Notes: generated by a model from the sequence alone, not told the origin. Shown: positions 1 through 5,293, counted from the stretch's first letter. The stretch: DNA of 5,302 nt from Mollicutes bacterium (GCA_003551455.1 PUMR01000047.1:1-5302), one strand, 5' to 3'. Numbers and translations are program-made.

Positions 1-119
1 AGAACGACCGTCACGGATTCCGGATCGAGGATGATGGATTCGGGATCCGGATCTCTTCTACATGCTGAAACGACGACCAGCATGAAGACGGACAACAGTA
101 CTAATAATGCTTTTTTCAT
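1..119 (-). CDS. Lipoprotein, N-terminal fragment (runs off left edge)
   Basis: Reading the minus strand from the ATG at 119-117 gives an open frame of 39 codons that reaches the window edge. It begins MKKALLVLLSVFMLVVVSAC and has the three parts of a bacterial lipoprotein signal peptide: two lysines, a hydrophobic stretch at about residues 4-18, and a lipobox VSAC with the acceptor Cys at residue 20. The mature part opens with an acidic, Pro-rich linker (RRDPDPES) and then a segment resembling a first beta strand (ILDPESVTVV). An AAAGGAGAG ribosome binding site lies 9 nt upstream of the ATG (GGAG core), which fixes the start. The protein is probably diacylated and attached to the outer face of the membrane. 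The Ile/Val strand after the linker would suit an Ig-like or similar beta domain, but too little is visible to name a function. Confidence 0.85.
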   Translation of the reverse strand, partial: MKKALLVLLSVFMLVVVSACRRDPDPESIILDPESVTVV

Positions 120-126
120 CCAATTT

Positions 127-135
127 CTCTCCTTT
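127..135 (-). promoter_or_regulatory. Ribosome binding site of the partial lipoprotein
   Basis: On the minus strand AAAGGAGAG lies 9 nt (from the GGAG core) before the ATG at 119. It is a good match to the Bacillota-type Shine-Dalgarno sequence. It decides the start of a gene that would be missed if only the plus strand were considered. Confidence 0.8.
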
Positions 136-193
136 TTTAGTTTTTATATGAATCCCATGCGAGCCCCGTCTTACTCTGTCAATAACCCGCACG

Positions 194-208
194 GTGATTA
201 CATATCAC
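194..208. repeat. Small inverted repeat GTGAT-N5-ATCAC
   Basis: A perfect 5-bp inverted repeat with a 5-nt centre (GTGAT TACAT ATCAC) lies 75-89 nt upstream of the lipoprotein start. It is just upstream of a perfect minus-strand TTGACA at 182-177. That hexamer has no good -10 at normal spacing: 17 nt downstream reads CATGGG, and the TATAAA at 148-143 is 28 nt away. The repeat could be a regulator site for the lipoprotein gene, but it is short enough to arise by chance. Confidence 0.35.
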
Positions 209-321
209 AATTGGGTGGAATGTTGTGACAATGAATACCTGCTTTACATCGTTCATGAGTGCTTATCCAAGTTGCTATGATACAAAACCGCACACTTGAA
301 TGTCCGGGCGGAGTCTCTGTG

Positions 322-341
322 AACGGCTACATAACGGCTAC
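322..341. repeat. Tandem direct repeat AACGGCTAC x2, possible operator
   Basis: AACGGCTAC occurs at 322-330 and again at 333-341, separated by AT, giving an 11-bp period close to one helical turn. The pair starts just downstream of the minus-strand -10 hexamer at 351-346 and would overlap the predicted transcription start (near 339). That is a typical place for a repressor operator. The 8-bp core ACGGCTAC occurs a third time, inverted, in the loop and 3' arm of the hairpin at 1210-1235. Operator function is an inference. Confidence 0.45.
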
Positions 342-345
342 GTAT

Positions 346-373
346 ATTATACATGATGACGGACAAAATTCAA
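346..373 (-). promoter_or_regulatory. Candidate sigma-A promoter, minus strand
   Basis: On the minus strand TTGAAT (373-368) is followed after 16 nt by a perfect TATAAT (351-346). A transcript would start near 339 and reach the lipoprotein ATG at 119 after a leader of about 220 nt. The hexamers are good (5/6 or better at -10, 4/6 at -35), but the long leader leaves room for doubt about which promoter is used. Confidence 0.5.
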
Positions 374-428
374 CAAGCCGTGTCCCGCAAGCGCAAAATC
401 ATAATCAGTTCGGACCCTGCCTTTATTA

Positions 429-457
429 ATTATACATCATATGACCAACAGGGTAAA
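429..457 (-). promoter_or_regulatory. Second candidate promoter, minus strand
   Basis: TTTACC (457-452) and a perfect TATAAT (434-429) are spaced by 17 nt on the minus strand, reading toward the lipoprotein gene. The context ATGTATAAT matches that of the promoter at 346-373. The two could be tandem promoters, or one may be chance in AT-rich DNA. Confidence 0.35.
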
Positions 458-552
458 GGGCTGATGGCGTTTTTCTCCGACGGTCGCTTCGCTCGCCAAG
501 CATCAATACCCCTATTCACAAAATGTTTATGGAGTTCACACGATCCATCCTT

Positions 553-635
553 TTGCTGCTTTCATGGGGGTTCACCCTTGATGAGACAACGACTTGTCCT
601 GCATCTTTTGATCATGGGACGGACCCCCGGAGCAA
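553..635 (+). other. Long imperfect hairpin, possible structured RNA
   Basis: Read as plus-strand RNA, this folds into one extended rod. Outer pairs are TTGCT (553-557) with AGCAA (631-635). The main stem is GGGGGTTC (566-573) with GGACCCCC (621-628), 8 bp including one G-U. Then come CCC (575-577) with GGG (616-618), TGAT (579-582) with ATCA (611-614), and a tip GACAA (585-589) with TTGTC (594-598) closing a CGAC loop. On the minus strand the G-U becomes a C-A mismatch, so the plus strand is favoured. No T tract follows on either strand, so it is not an ordinary terminator. It matches no RNA family I recognise and lacks the GGAA apical loop motif of the signal recognition particle RNA. It could be a small RNA, a leader element, or a decayed mobile-element end. 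Confidence 0.4.
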
Positions 636-650
636 TCAATTACAACCATG

Positions 651-659
651 AGGAGGTGA
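651..659 (+). promoter_or_regulatory. Orphan consensus Shine-Dalgarno sequence
   Basis: AGGAGGTGA is fully complementary to the usual 3' end of 16S rRNA. The only nearby start is GTG at 661, 4 nt after the AGGAGG core. It opens a frame of about 32 codons that ends in TAG and overlaps the 3' end of the opposite 170-aa gene. That peptide has no recognisable feature, so I mark the site but do not call the gene. Confidence 0.35.
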
Positions 660-674
660 CGTGCAGAAAAGCCA

Positions 675-1187
675 TCACTTCTTGGACGACTTGTCGGTCT
701 TGTATTTCTGTCTGAGCCTTTTGGTCTGTTCAATGATCAATTGGGCCGGTTCATAGGCCAAATCCTCTTCGGTGAACCGGTCCGCCAAATCATCATAGCT
801 CAGTTCGGGTGTCTCGCCTTTTTGGAAGATTTCATAGGCATCTTGGAAGAATTTCTGGAATCTCTCGTCCTCTCGGAGTTGTCCGAACTCTTCTTTGCCG
901 AACTTGAGGTCGTGGCGCACCCTTTTGGACATGTAGATAAGGTAGTCCTGGGCTTCGTTCTGTTCCGTGTATCCCCGGTCGAACACTCTGCGAGAGATAT
1001 GATAGAACACCATGAACAAAAGCATGAAGGGGACGATGTACCAGAATTCACGGATCGTCGTTGTGAAATCCTCTTCCGGCCAACCGAAAATGGCGGCGAT
1101 GACCCCCAAAAGCAACAAGGCCGCGAAAGCGGCGATGAGGATTCGGATGTAACTCCAGATGGTAACCCTTTTTCGGAAATGCATCAT
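675..1187 (-). CDS. Two-pass membrane protein of unknown function, 170 aa
   Basis: I do not recognise a named family. The protein begins MMHFRKRVTIW and has two hydrophobic segments, at about residues 12-36 and 48-64. They are separated by a short acidic loop (PEEDFTTTIRE), and the second is followed by positive residues (SRRVFDRG). By the positive-inside rule both ends face the cytoplasm, leaving a tail of about 105 residues. The tail is highly charged and probably helical, rich in EE, KR and QK pairs, and ends in a Lys/Ser-rich tip (TDKSSKK). Such a layout suits an adaptor or a scaffold tied to the membrane, but nothing catalytic is visible. AGGTGA lies 6 nt before the first ATG. A second in-frame ATG follows directly, so the start could be one codon later. 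The gene is divergent from the S41 lipoprotein gene and no terminator follows it. Confidence 0.85.
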   Translation of the reverse strand: MMHFRKRVTIWSYIRILIAAFAALLLLGVIAAIFGWPEEDFTTTIREFWYIVPFMLLFMVFYHISRRVFDRGYTEQNEAQDYLIYMSKRVRHDLKFGKEEFGQLREDERFQKFFQDAYEIFQKGETPELSYDDLADRFTEEDLAYEPAQLIIEQTKRLRQKYKTDKSSKK

Positions 1188-1192
1188 GTATG

Positions 1193-1210
1193 ATCACCTA
1201 TATTCGTGAT
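1193..1210 (-). promoter_or_regulatory. Shine-Dalgarno site inside a small hairpin
   Basis: On the minus strand ATCAC (1210-1206) can pair with GTGAT (1197-1193) around an 8-nt loop. The 3' arm contains most of the Shine-Dalgarno AGGTGA (1199-1194) of the 170-aa gene, so the fold would mask it. The stem is only 5 bp and its effect, if any, should be modest. Confidence 0.4.
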
Positions 1211-1235
1211 GCGCGGGCGTGTAGCCGTCCGCGCA
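1210..1235. repeat. GC-rich hairpin in the leader of the 170-aa gene
   Basis: TGCGCGGGCG (1210-1219) and CGTCCGCGCA (1226-1235) form a 10-bp stem around a 6-nt loop. One pair is G-U in plus-strand RNA and A-C in minus-strand RNA. The loop and 3' arm contain GTAGCCGT, the inverse of the core of the direct repeat at 322-341. There is no T tract on either side, so it is not a standard intrinsic terminator. It abuts the hairpin over the Shine-Dalgarno site. It may be an RNA structure or an operator read as DNA. Confidence 0.5.
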
Positions 1236-1276
1236 GGATTGAAAAAGTATGTGGCGCCATGCATATGTTGTGTCTA

Positions 1277-1306
1277 ATTATACACGAAACATGGCTTCTT
1301 ACGCAA
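1277..1306 (-). promoter_or_regulatory. Candidate promoter of the 170-aa membrane protein
   Basis: On the minus strand TTGCGT (1306-1301) is followed after 18 nt by a perfect TATAAT (1282-1277). A transcript would start near 1270 and have a leader of about 83 nt that includes both hairpins at 1193-1235. The hexamers and distance to the gene make this the best promoter for it. Confidence 0.5.
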
Positions 1307-1573
1307 ATCGATGAGGGAAATTGTCGTTTTTTGCCGAAGATGATGATTGCACGATCAAAGAATCTCACTTTGAAACATACACCACACACGACTGACTATC
1401 GTCTGTACATATAAATCAGTTCTCTAATAGCAGTCATTCTTGATAAGAGATAATAAATATCATTATTTTAGCGATAACGCATTGATGCGACACGTTTTTT
1501 TCTCTTCAATACTATTGTTATCAACCTAATGTTATATATGAGAATTCACAAAAAATGCCACGTAAAACGCGCA

Positions 1574-1610
1574 GACGGTCATGTATATTAATAATGAATA
1601 TAAGTCCGTC
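1574..1610. repeat. Two-part hairpin just upstream of the S41 gene promoter
   Basis: GACGG (1574-1578) pairs with CCGTC (1606-1610). Inside it TATATT (1584-1589) pairs with AATATA (1597-1602) around a 7-nt loop, with a small internal loop between the two stems. It ends 3 nt before the -35 hexamer of the promoter at 1614-1642. It could be a binding site for a dimeric regulator, or an AT-rich upstream element that folds by chance. Confidence 0.4.
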
Positions 1611-1613
1611 ATC

Positions 1614-1642
1614 TTGCTAGCCTGCATGAACCGTGATACCAT
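1614..1642 (+). promoter_or_regulatory. Candidate promoter of the S41 lipoprotein gene
   Basis: TTGCTA (1614-1619) and TACCAT (1637-1642) are spaced by 17 nt. TGA directly before the -10 supplies an extended -10 (TGn) that would compensate for the weak hexamer. Transcription would start near 1649, about 33 nt before the chosen ATG. CATAAT at 1640-1645 is an alternative -10, but with a 20-nt spacer. Confidence 0.45.
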
Positions 1643-1663
1643 AATGCTATCCAAAAATAACGT

Positions 1664-1672
1664 GGAAGGTGG
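1664..1672 (+). promoter_or_regulatory. Ribosome binding site that selects the start at 1682
   Basis: GGAAGGTGG ends at 1672. The ATG at 1673 abuts it directly, while the in-frame ATG at 1682 is 9 nt away, normal spacing. The second ATG also begins a cleaner signal peptide (MKTK), so 1682 is preferred. Confidence 0.7.
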
Positions 1673-1681
1673 ATGGCTATC

Positions 1682-4600
1682 ATGAAGACCAAACATGTGA
1701 CATTGATCAAAAGCCTCTTCTTGCTATTGCTGGTGGCACTCGCATTCGCGCTCCAAGGTTGCGATCGCGAAGATGACATCCGTGACAATCTACAAGAGGC
1801 CCTTGCCGAAATCACCATCACCGATGAGACTGAAGAATCCCTAACTCTTCCCGGTGAAATCTCCGGATATGATATCACTTGGTCCGTGGATGACGACACA
1901 TATATCGATTCGACGGGTCAAGTGAACCGACCGGATTATGACACGGGTGATATCGATGTCGTCTTGACCGCGACGGTCAGTGAAGACGATATCGTCGAAT
2001 CGCGAGAATTCCCGCTGACGATACTCGCATGGACCGAAACGGAGATCCTCGACATCTTGCATGAGGCCGCGGGTGAATTCGACCCGACAGCGGAACTCGA
2101 TGCCGACATCACCCTACCCGAAACACTGGCCGACTTCGAAGCCGACTGGTCGGTGGATGACGACACCCATCTGGACGAAACCGGCCGTGTCGTTCGCCCC
2201 CGGTACACCGAAGGCGACCAAGAGGTGACCCTCTATCTGACCCTCAGCAAAGGATCGGTCTCCGACACGTTCTCATACGAGATCACCGTGCTCGCCTACA
2301 GTGAAGAGGAAGTCCTCGCCGACATGGACGAAGTTATCGACGAATTCGTCATCGAAAGCGAAACCCAAAGCAGTTTCTCCCTTCCCGAAACGGTTGGTGA
2401 CTATCAAGCCCACTGGTCGGCGGACGAGCAAGGTTATCTGACCCAAGACAACCATGTCCTTCCTCCGGGGCCCGGAGAGGACGATGTCGACCTCGCTATC
2501 ACGCTCGAACTGATGGAAGGCGACATCATGCGGACCGAAGTGTTCACCGTGAAACTCCTTTCCCGCTCGGCGGATTTCATCGCCGACGAGATTGACGAAT
2601 GGATGGATGAACTCAGCCTTCCGGACGAGACGGACGAAACGATCGAACTTCCGCTCACGGCCGGTGGATACATGATCGATTGGTCCAGCGACGAAGAGGA
2701 CCTTCTCGATGAAGACAACAATCTGCAACGCCCCTCTCTCGAAGACGGCGACCGGACGGTCACATTGACGGCGACCGTCTCCGCTTACGGTCATGAAGCA
2801 AAGCGGGAGTTCACCGTCACAATGCTCGCCTATACCGAAGAAGAAGTCCGTGAAACCCTTCAAGAGGCTCTTGCCACCGTCGAGATCGACGACGAGATCA
2901 CTTCTTCCATCAATCTTCCCCGCCTTGTCGAGACATTCGCCGCCGATTGGTCGGTGAGTGTGGAGACACATCTCGACCGTTTCGGAAATCTTGAACGGCC
3001 GACAGCCGATGAAGGCGACCAGGAAGTCGTTCTGACCTTGACATTGAAAAAAGAGGGTATCGAAGAAACCCGGGATTTCCCGCTCACCCTGCTCGCCAAA
3101 ACCGAGCCCGAAATCCTCGCGGAGCTGAACGATGCACTCGAGTCGTTGGATATCGACGAAACCATCGAAAGTTCCTTCTATCTCCCGAAAACGGTGGACG
3201 GGTTCGCGGCTACATGGGAAGTGACGCCCGACCACCTTCTGGCTGACGACAACCGCCTCTGGCGACCCGACCATGCCGAGGGCGACACCGACGCGACCAT
3301 CACGGTCACTTTGGAAAGCGACGGGTTCACCGCCACTAAAGATTTCGATGTCCATATCCTCGCTTACACCGAAGACGAAGAACAAGCGGTGGCGCTGTTC
3401 TTGGACGCCATCAAGGACATCACCTGGGTCGGCGAAAGCGTTGCGGAAGACCTCGAACTGCCCTCCTCGTGGAACGATGTGACCATCGACTGGCAGTCTT
3501 TGGACACGTCGACAATCTCCGACAAAGGCTCTATCAATCCTCCTCTCCATCGCACCGGTGACCTCGAGGTCTACATGCGGGCGTCGATGCTATATGGCGA
3601 CATCGAGAAGGACTTCCACCTTCCTGTGACCATCGAAGCTCTGTCCCGTCCCGGATTCCCTTCATCGAGGACCAAGGATTTCATCAATCTGGCCGAAGAA
3701 TATCTCCTCGACGATGCGGAATTGACCGTCTATACGTTTGAAACACGCGGCTTGCCCTATGTCGATGTCATGGAGTTCCTACAACTCCTTGATGGCGGCG
3801 AGAAGGACGGAGCCATCATCTTCGAGGTCCTCGACATTGAAATCGACGGCGACCTCCTCATCATCGACAACCGTGTCGTCTATGACAGCGAACTCTACGA
3901 AGACACCTCTTACACATTCATCATCAATTTCGCCGACAACTACGCTGTGACGAACCAGTATGGTTTCTTCACATCTTTCCAACAAGCCACCCAGACCGAC
4001 TTCGGTCAAGACCTCAGGGTCATGGACTATGAAGAACAACTATCCGACCCCGTCGTCTTCGATTTCGAGCACTACCGCATGAACATGGTGCGTCAAGGCG
4101 GACGTTATCTGATGCCTTTGCATTTAGCGAACCTCTTCTTCTCCGGTTCGATGTATGATGTCTTCTTCAACGGTGATGCCGTATACGGTTTCGACACCTA
4201 TCAACGAAACGACCCGGAAGTCCAAGAGGCCCTTCTCGACAGCTCCTACGCCGGTCGCAACATGACCGACAACATGCTCTTTTCCACCTACAATTTCCTC
4301 GTGTTCTCTTTCGACCATTTCTACGGGTTGCGCGAGGACCAAGGCGTGGAGACCTATCATGACGTCTTCAAGCCCGAAGAGATCAAAACACAAGGTGAAG
4401 ACCATTATGACGCCATCCTCGATTTGACATTGGCCTTGGACGACCTCCACACCTCCTTCGGCATGACCGGACATTATGCCCCCGATTTCGACCCCTTCCC
4501 CTTGGACATCATGGACGTGGGCAGACGGACACAGCAGTTCTACTTCCGCCTTTGGAACATCCAAGATGACTATCTGGCGGATCGAAGACAGTTGGACGAC

Positions 4601-5206
4601 CCCTCCACACTGGATGCCGACAGTGTCGTCTATTACGACGACGGGCGCGTGGCCCGCATCCCCGTCAGCGCATTCGACGACAGCATCCCCGAGAAATTCG
4701 GCGAAGTCATGGAAGCGATAGATGAACAAGGCACGGTCGAAGAAATCATCGTCGACCTCACCTACAACACCGGTGGCATCGTCGGCACGATGATCCAGAT
4801 TCTCGGTTACATGACGGACGAGCACATCCCCATGCATCGCTGGAACGCCGGTGACGACTCGAAGAGCACCTTGTGGTATTCATCCGATGTGCAAGCCCGG
4901 AAGGATTACGAGTGGCACATCCTCTCCTCGCCGATCACCTACAGCGCCGGCAACATGATGGTCCAGATCGCCAAAGAGATGGGCATCGCCTCCATCATCG
5001 GCCAGGATTCGGCCGGCGGTGCGGCCTCCATCACCACGAACATCCTGCCGAGCGGGGCTATCATCGTCATGAGCTCTCCCAACGTCGCTACCAACGAGAA
5101 CTATGAGAGCATCGAATACGGTATCACCGTCGATGCCGAAATCGAATTCCACGACCTGTTGGAGGAGGATGCCATCCTCGAAGCGATAGAAAGCCTCAAA
5201 GACTGA
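1682..5206 (+). CDS. Ig-repeat lipoprotein with C-terminal S41-family peptidase
   Basis: This 1174-aa protein is predicted to be a membrane-anchored surface protease. Residues 1-27 are a lipoprotein signal peptide (MKTKHV, a Leu-rich core, lipobox LQGC); Cys27 is the only cysteine. Seven Ig-like repeats of the aBig_2 type fill residues 28-656, each with an LP strand, a conserved Trp (67, 156, 245, 334, 423, 512, 604) and usually RP then GD. Residues about 657-850 form a linker with two segments (GLPYVDVMEFLQLL and GGRYLMPLHLANLFF) that resemble copper-amine-oxidase-N or stalk modules. The S41 domain covers about 870-1174: DDLHTSF (His923), DLTYNTGG (1025-1032), YSAGN with nucleophile Ser1088, and GQDSAGG (1107-1113). 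Gly1113 occupies the position of the catalytic Lys of CtpA enzymes, and I see no PDZ domain, so it is closer to tricorn-like Ser/His members. The protein is very acidic. An in-frame ATG at 1673 would add three residues. The substrate is unknown; domain calls are from motifs only. Confidence 0.9.
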   Translation: MKTKHVTLIKSLFLLLLVALAFALQGCDREDDIRDNLQEALAEITITDETEESLTLPGEISGYDITWSVDDDTYIDSTGQVNRPDYDTGDIDVVLTATVSEDDIVESREFPLTILAWTETEILDILHEAAGEFDPTAELDADITLPETLADFEADWSVDDDTHLDETGRVVRPRYTEGDQEVTLYLTLSKGSVSDTFSYEITVLAYSEEEVLADMDEVIDEFVIESETQSSFSLPETVGDYQAHWSADEQGYLTQDNHVLPPGPGEDDVDLAITLELMEGDIMRTEVFTVKLLSRSADFIADEIDEWMDELSLPDETDETIELPLTAGGYMIDWSSDEEDLLDEDNNLQRPSLEDGDRTVTLTATVSAYGHEAKREFTVTMLAYTEEEVRETLQEALATVEIDDEITSSINLPRLVETFAADWSVSVETHLDRFGNLERPTADEGDQEVVLTLTLKKEGIEETRDFPLTLLAKTEPEILAELNDALESLDIDETIESSFYLPKTVDGFAATWEVTPDHLLADDNRLWRPDHAEGDTDATITVTLESDGFTATKDFDVHILAYTEDEEQAVALFLDAIKDITWVGESVAEDLELPSSWNDVTIDWQSLDTSTISDKGSINPPLHRTGDLEVYMRASMLYGDIEKDFHLPVTIEALSRPGFPSSRTKDFINLAEEYLLDDAELTVYTFETRGLPYVDVMEFLQLLDGGEKDGAIIFEVLDIEIDGDLLIIDNRVVYDSELYEDTSYTFIINFADNYAVTNQYGFFTSFQQATQTDFGQDLRVMDYEEQLSDPVVFDFEHYRMNMVRQGGRYLMPLHLANLFFSGSMYDVFFNGDAVYGFDTYQRNDPEVQEALLDSSYAGRNMTDNMLFSTYNFLVFSFDHFYGLREDQGVETYHDVFKPEEIKTQGEDHYDAILDLTLALDDLHTSFGMTGHYAPDFDPFPLDIMDVGRRTQQFYFRLWNIQDDYLADRRQLDDPSTLDADSVVYYDDGRVARIPVSAFDDSIPEKFGEVMEAIDEQGTVEEIIVDLTYNTGGIVGTMIQILGYMTDEHIPMHRWNAGDDSKSTLWYSSDVQARKDYEWHILSSPITYSAGNMMVQIAKEMGIASIIGQDSAGGAASITTNILPSGAIIVMSSPNVATNENYESIEYGITVDAEIEFHDLLEEDAILEAIESLKD
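1763..3649 (+). repeat. Seven tandem Ig-like (aBig_2-type) repeat units
   Basis: Units lie at 1763-2044, 2045-2311, 2312-2578, 2579-2845, 2846-3112, 3113-3379 and 3380-3649 (residues 28-121, 122-210, 211-299, 300-388, 389-477, 478-566 and 567-656). Units 2 to 6 are each exactly 89 codons (267 bp), with LP at unit positions 24-25 and Trp at 35 in all five. Each starts with a short amphipathic helix (pattern ILxxLxxAL), and six end in a strand with a Leu-Ala-like close (ILA, VLA, MLA, LLA). Unit 3 is divergent: PPGPGEDD stands where the others have RP and GD. Unit 7 is 90 codons and the most distant. The units are diverged in DNA sequence, so the duplication is old or the array is under selection for length. 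The strongly acidic surface suits a rigid stalk outside the cell. Confidence 0.85.
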
Positions 5207-5214
5207 CCATCACT

Positions 5215-5245
5215 GCGGGCGTCGATTCGTCGGCGCCCGCTTTTT
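5215..5245 (+). terminator. Intrinsic terminator of the S41 lipoprotein gene
   Basis: GCGGGCG (5215-5221) pairs with CGCCCGC (5234-5240). It continues with a T-G wobble and CGA/TCG around a TTCG loop, 11 bp in all, followed at once by five T residues (5241-5245). It begins 8 nt after the TGA stop. The opposite strand has no T tract, so it acts in one direction. It also argues that TGA is a true stop here. Confidence 0.93.
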
Positions 5246-5293
5246 CACCCTTCATGATTTTCGCCACGACAACAATCCCTGGAGGAAACGATC

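Larger units (their letters stand above)
120..674. other. Long intergenic region without a convincing gene
   Basis: These 555 nt lie between two minus-strand genes. The longest plus-strand frame here (353-715) starts without a ribosome binding site, has no recognisable domain and runs into the end of the opposite gene, so I do not call it. The stretch holds candidate minus-strand promoters (429-457 and 346-373), a tandem direct repeat (322-341), an inverted repeat (194-208), and a long hairpin (553-635) followed by an orphan Shine-Dalgarno sequence (651-659). A smaller stem also forms at 462-505, with TGATGGCG facing CGCC-AAGC-ATCA (8 bp with a 4-nt bulge). No intrinsic terminator with a T tract follows the 170-aa gene on the minus strand. 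Confidence 0.6.
1188..1681. other. Divergent AT-rich intergenic region
   Basis: These 494 nt separate the divergent 170-aa gene and the S41 lipoprotein gene. The left part holds the promoter and leader hairpins of the minus-strand gene. The middle (about 1300-1570) is AT-rich and I see no coding signal in it. It has a weak stem CGCA-TTGA-TGCG (1478-1489) followed 5 nt later by seven T residues, too weak to call a terminator. The right part holds a hairpin (1574-1610) and the plus-strand promoter. The frames at 1190-1414 lack a ribosome binding site and a domain. Confidence 0.6.

Noticed and set aside
553..635. Hairpin read as signal recognition particle RNA, tRNA or an intrinsic terminator
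   Set aside because: It lacks the GGAA apical motif, the tRNA T-loop GTTCRA signature with acceptor stem, and any T tract on either strand.
585..695. The 9-mer CGACTTGTC at 590-598 and 687-695, as a possible duplication of the 3' end of the 170-aa gene
   Set aside because: The match does not extend beyond about 10 bp, and one copy is explained by the codons for Asp-Lys-Ser near the end of the gene. Chance is enough.
353..715. A 120-codon plus-strand frame MMTDKIQQ...
   Set aside because: There is no ribosome binding site before 353, no recognisable domain, and the frame spans the hairpin and runs into the opposite gene. The composition does not look coding.
741..1193. A 150-codon plus-strand frame opposite the 170-aa gene
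   Set aside because: The minus-strand frame has a ribosome binding site, two clean membrane segments and a coherent charged tail. The plus-strand frame is its shadow.
1478..1501. A stem CGCA/TGCG followed by seven T residues, possible terminator
   Set aside because: The stem is only 4 bp and a 5-nt gap separates it from the T tract. No plus-strand gene ends upstream.
2273..3550. A 425-codon open frame on the minus strand within the repeats
   Set aside because: It is antisense to the Ig repeats, repeats their period, has no good ribosome binding site and no domain. It arises from the C-ending codon bias and the acidic codons (GAC, GAA, ATC) of the real gene.
4124..4837. A 237-codon open frame on the minus strand
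   Set aside because: It is antisense to the S41 domain, whose motifs are intact on the plus strand. It has a low-complexity Val/Asp/Gly/His composition typical of shadow frames.
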